A stretch of DNA of 64,000 nucleotides from Deltaproteobacteria bacterium (GTDB taxonomy: Bacteria; Lernaellota; Lernaellaia; JACKCT01). Below are positions 62,473 to 64,000 of this stretch, piece after piece (position 1 is the stretch's first letter; every line of letters begins with the position of its first letter). The stretch is from positions 372,001-436,000 of the forward strand of contig JAOSJX010000023.1 of NCBI GenBank assembly GCA_027493875.1. Direction: 5' to 3'. The position numbers were made by a program, and so were the translations under genes. The notes under the pieces are model-generated. The model was not told the DNA's origin. It was given only the letters and a program-made list of their open reading frames with translations, and searched no databases.

Positions 62473-63467
62473 GTATTCGTGCCCGCGTCACCGGCACCGG
62501 ATTTTTCGTGCCGGACAACGTCGTGACGAACGACGACCTCGCCAAGCTCATCAACACAAACGACGAGTGGATCCAGCAGCGGACCGGCATTCGTGAACGG
62601 CGGTACGTGCCGGAAGGCATGTCCAACGTCGATATGGCCGAACACGCCGCGACGGACGCCATGAAGGAAGCCGGACGGACGGCCTCGGACGTTCAGGCGC
62701 TGCTGGCCGCCACTCTCTCTCCGGATTACACGTTTCCGAGCAACGCCCCGTTTATCCAGGAGCGTCTCGGAATCCGGAACGCGCCGGCCATCGACCTGCG
62801 AAACCAATGCACGGGGTTCCTCTACGGCCTCGCGACGGCCGATGTCTTCATTCGGTCGGGCCGCTACGAGCGCGTTCTCCTGGTTGGCTCGGAAATTCAA
62901 AGCTCCGGCATGGAATTCGCCGACCGGAGCCGGGACGTCACCGTCATCTTCGGCGACGCCGCCGGCGCGTTCATGATCGAAAAAACGGAAGAACCGGACC
63001 GCGGCATCCTTTCGTTTGCGCTACGCGGCGACGGACGAAGCGCGGACGACCTTGCGACGCGCGCCGAACGCGCCTACGAGATGCCCCGCCTTTCGATGGA
63101 AATCTTCGAGAGCGAGGACATCTGGCCTCGCATGAAGGGAAGAAAAGTTTTTCTGGAGGCGGTCCGGGAACTGCCGGAGATTATCAACAAGGCTCTGGAA
63201 CGCGCCGGCGTCACACTCGACGACGTCGATCTATTCGCCTTTCACCAGGCGAACCTCCGGATCAATCAATGGGTGGCATCCTCCATGAATATTCCGGACG
63301 AAAAAGTGTGGAACAATATCGAACGATACGGCAACACAACGGCGGCGACTATTCCCAGCGTCATCCACGAAGCGCGGCAGGCCGGCTTCGTTAAAGACGG
63401 CTCGCTAGTCTGCGCGGCGGGCTTCGGCGCCGGGTTCACGTCCGCCGCGGTCATCGTCCGCTGGTAA
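62469..63467 (+). CDS. fabH: 3-oxoacyl-ACP synthase III (FabH-type)
   Basis: 332 residues. Catalytic triad visible: Cys in LRNQCTGFLYGLA near 115, His in LFAFHQANLRI near 260, Asn in ERYGNTTAATIP near 290. The N-terminal GTGFFVPDNVVTNDDLAKL and RTGIRERRY blocks are standard. KAS III condenses acetyl-CoA (or another acyl-CoA) with malonyl-ACP to begin fatty acid synthesis; the extended family also includes ketoacyl synthases for secondary lipids. ATG overlaps the galT stop. The frame is intact. Confidence 0.9.
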   Translation: MSIRARVTGTGFFVPDNVVTNDDLAKLINTNDEWIQQRTGIRERRYVPEGMSNVDMAEHAATDAMKEAGRTASDVQALLAATLSPDYTFPSNAPFIQERLGIRNAPAIDLRNQCTGFLYGLATADVFIRSGRYERVLLVGSEIQSSGMEFADRSRDVTVIFGDAAGAFMIEKTEEPDRGILSFALRGDGRSADDLATRAERAYEMPRLSMEIFESEDIWPRMKGRKVFLEAVRELPEIINKALERAGVTLDDVDLFAFHQANLRINQWVASSMNIPDEKVWNNIERYGNTTAATIPSVIHEARQAGFVKDGSLVCAAGFGAGFTSAAVIVRW

Positions 63468-63485
63468 ACAGAAGGAGACGATTCG

Positions 63486-64000
63486 ATGCCCGTTCGGGTT
63501 CTTGCTTCGGCCGCATCGCTTCCCGATCAAGTTGTGACCAACGACGACTTGGCGTCCCGTTTGGCGACAACACCGGACAAATTGGCGGCCAGCAGCGACA
63601 TGTCGGAGCGACGCTATATCACCCCGGAATTCCGGGCGCGCGGACGCTGGCCGATCTGACGCGCGAAGCCTGCGCGTCGATCGGAAGGGACCCGTCGGAG
63701 ATCGAGGCGTTCTTTGCTTCGACGGTCACTCCCGACCATCAGTTTCCGGGGAAATTCCGCGCACCTTCAAGGAGAACTCGGGCTCAACGGCCAGGCGATT
63801 CTCGACGTTCGCGCCTGCGACGGCGGCTTTCCGCACACGCTTGCCGCGGCGGTGGATTTCATCGCGACCGGCACCTATTCGTTGGCGCTCGTTTCAGCGA
63901 ATGATATTTTCTCGACCTACCTGCGGTACACACCGAAGGGTATCGGCGAAACCGAACTCTTCGGTGACGGCGCGGCCGTCTGGCTCCTCGGTCGATCCGA
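63486..64000 (+). CDS. Second KAS III-like gene (frameshifted, cut by window edge)
   Basis: Begins MPVRVLASAASLPDQVVTNDDLASRLATTPDK (in pieces) after AGAAGGAG; the partial product is about 170 residues. A break near 63645 follows RRYITPE, continuing PGARTLADLTREACASIGRD. A second near 63755, GGGAAATT where one A is extra, leads to NSAHLQGELGLNGQAILDVRACDGGFPHTLAAA, which contains the catalytic Cys. The His and Asn lie beyond the window. It is 18 bp after fabH. A paralog of the first gene, it could use another acyl chain, or form a heterodimer. Confidence 0.82.

Overview
The window is GC-rich DNA from a Gram-negative (diderm) bacterium. Evidence for an outer membrane is KDO synthesis (kdsB, kdsD), a FadL-type porin, a TonB-dependent receptor and a beta-barrel fusion protein. 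Pyruvate:ferredoxin oxidoreductase, a split B12-dependent methylmalonyl-CoA mutase and an acyl-CoA dehydrogenase suggest anaerobic or facultative metabolism using propionate or fatty acids. The long acidic lipoprotein linker and the gene mix fit an uncultured deltaproteobacterial or myxobacterial-like lineage, but no rRNA is present and this placement is inference. About half of the genes, including essential single-copy ones, carry 1-2 base frameshifts, often in homopolymers. The simplest reading is an uncorrected long-read or low-coverage assembly, so broken genes are described as whole genes with the break noted.

Layout. 1-3.6 kb (-): FadL-like porin and two-subunit methylmalonyl-CoA mutase. 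3.6-7.1 kb (-): kdsB, pyrG, kdsD. 7.4-13.7 kb (+): DUF5752, TreT-like glycosyltransferase, otsB and otsA behind a near-consensus promoter, then an unknown protein and a cell-wall amidase. 13.7-17.0 kb (-): YihY membrane protein, tyrA and aroF. 17.3-21.2 kb: an accessory island with two RHS remnants, an exported AT-rich orphan gene, an IS630 copy and two exact 24-bp in-frame insertions. 21.2-26.3 kb (-): XRE-cupin regulator and porG-D-A-B. 26.5-34.2 kb (+): TonB receptor, then GT39, UbiA, geranylgeranyl-reductase-like and GT39 genes that look like a prenyl-lipid or glycolipid pathway. 34.2-38.6 kb (-): thiC-S-G-H-E under a TPP riboswitch.

38.7-45.7 kb: metallo-beta-lactamase-fold lipoprotein, acidic lipoprotein with terminator, acyl-CoA dehydrogenase, DUF547 protein, divergent PurF-like amidotransferase and a phosphoesterase. 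45.9-50.8 kb (+): a large metalloprotease/beta-propeller/beta-barrel protein, an alpha/alpha-toroid-like protein, and tRNA-Gln and tRNA-Glu. 50.8-54.8 kb: a second phosphoesterase, then hpt, a ROK sugar kinase and glgC. 54.9-59.3 kb: a second mobile island with an inverted identical IS630 copy inside an RHS gene, an integrase fragment, a HEAT-repeat protein, a REP-associated transposase beside its palindrome, and an IS200-like element. 59.3-64 kb (+): GH57 glucanotransferase, galT and two tandem KAS III genes, the last cut by the window edge.

Recurring links: glgC, GH57, ROK kinase, galT and the trehalose genes point to storage-carbohydrate and compatible-solute metabolism. Most operons use 1-14 bp overlaps, commonly ATGA. 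Several promoters share a perfect TTGACA -35 box. No CRISPR array, rRNA or obvious phage was seen.
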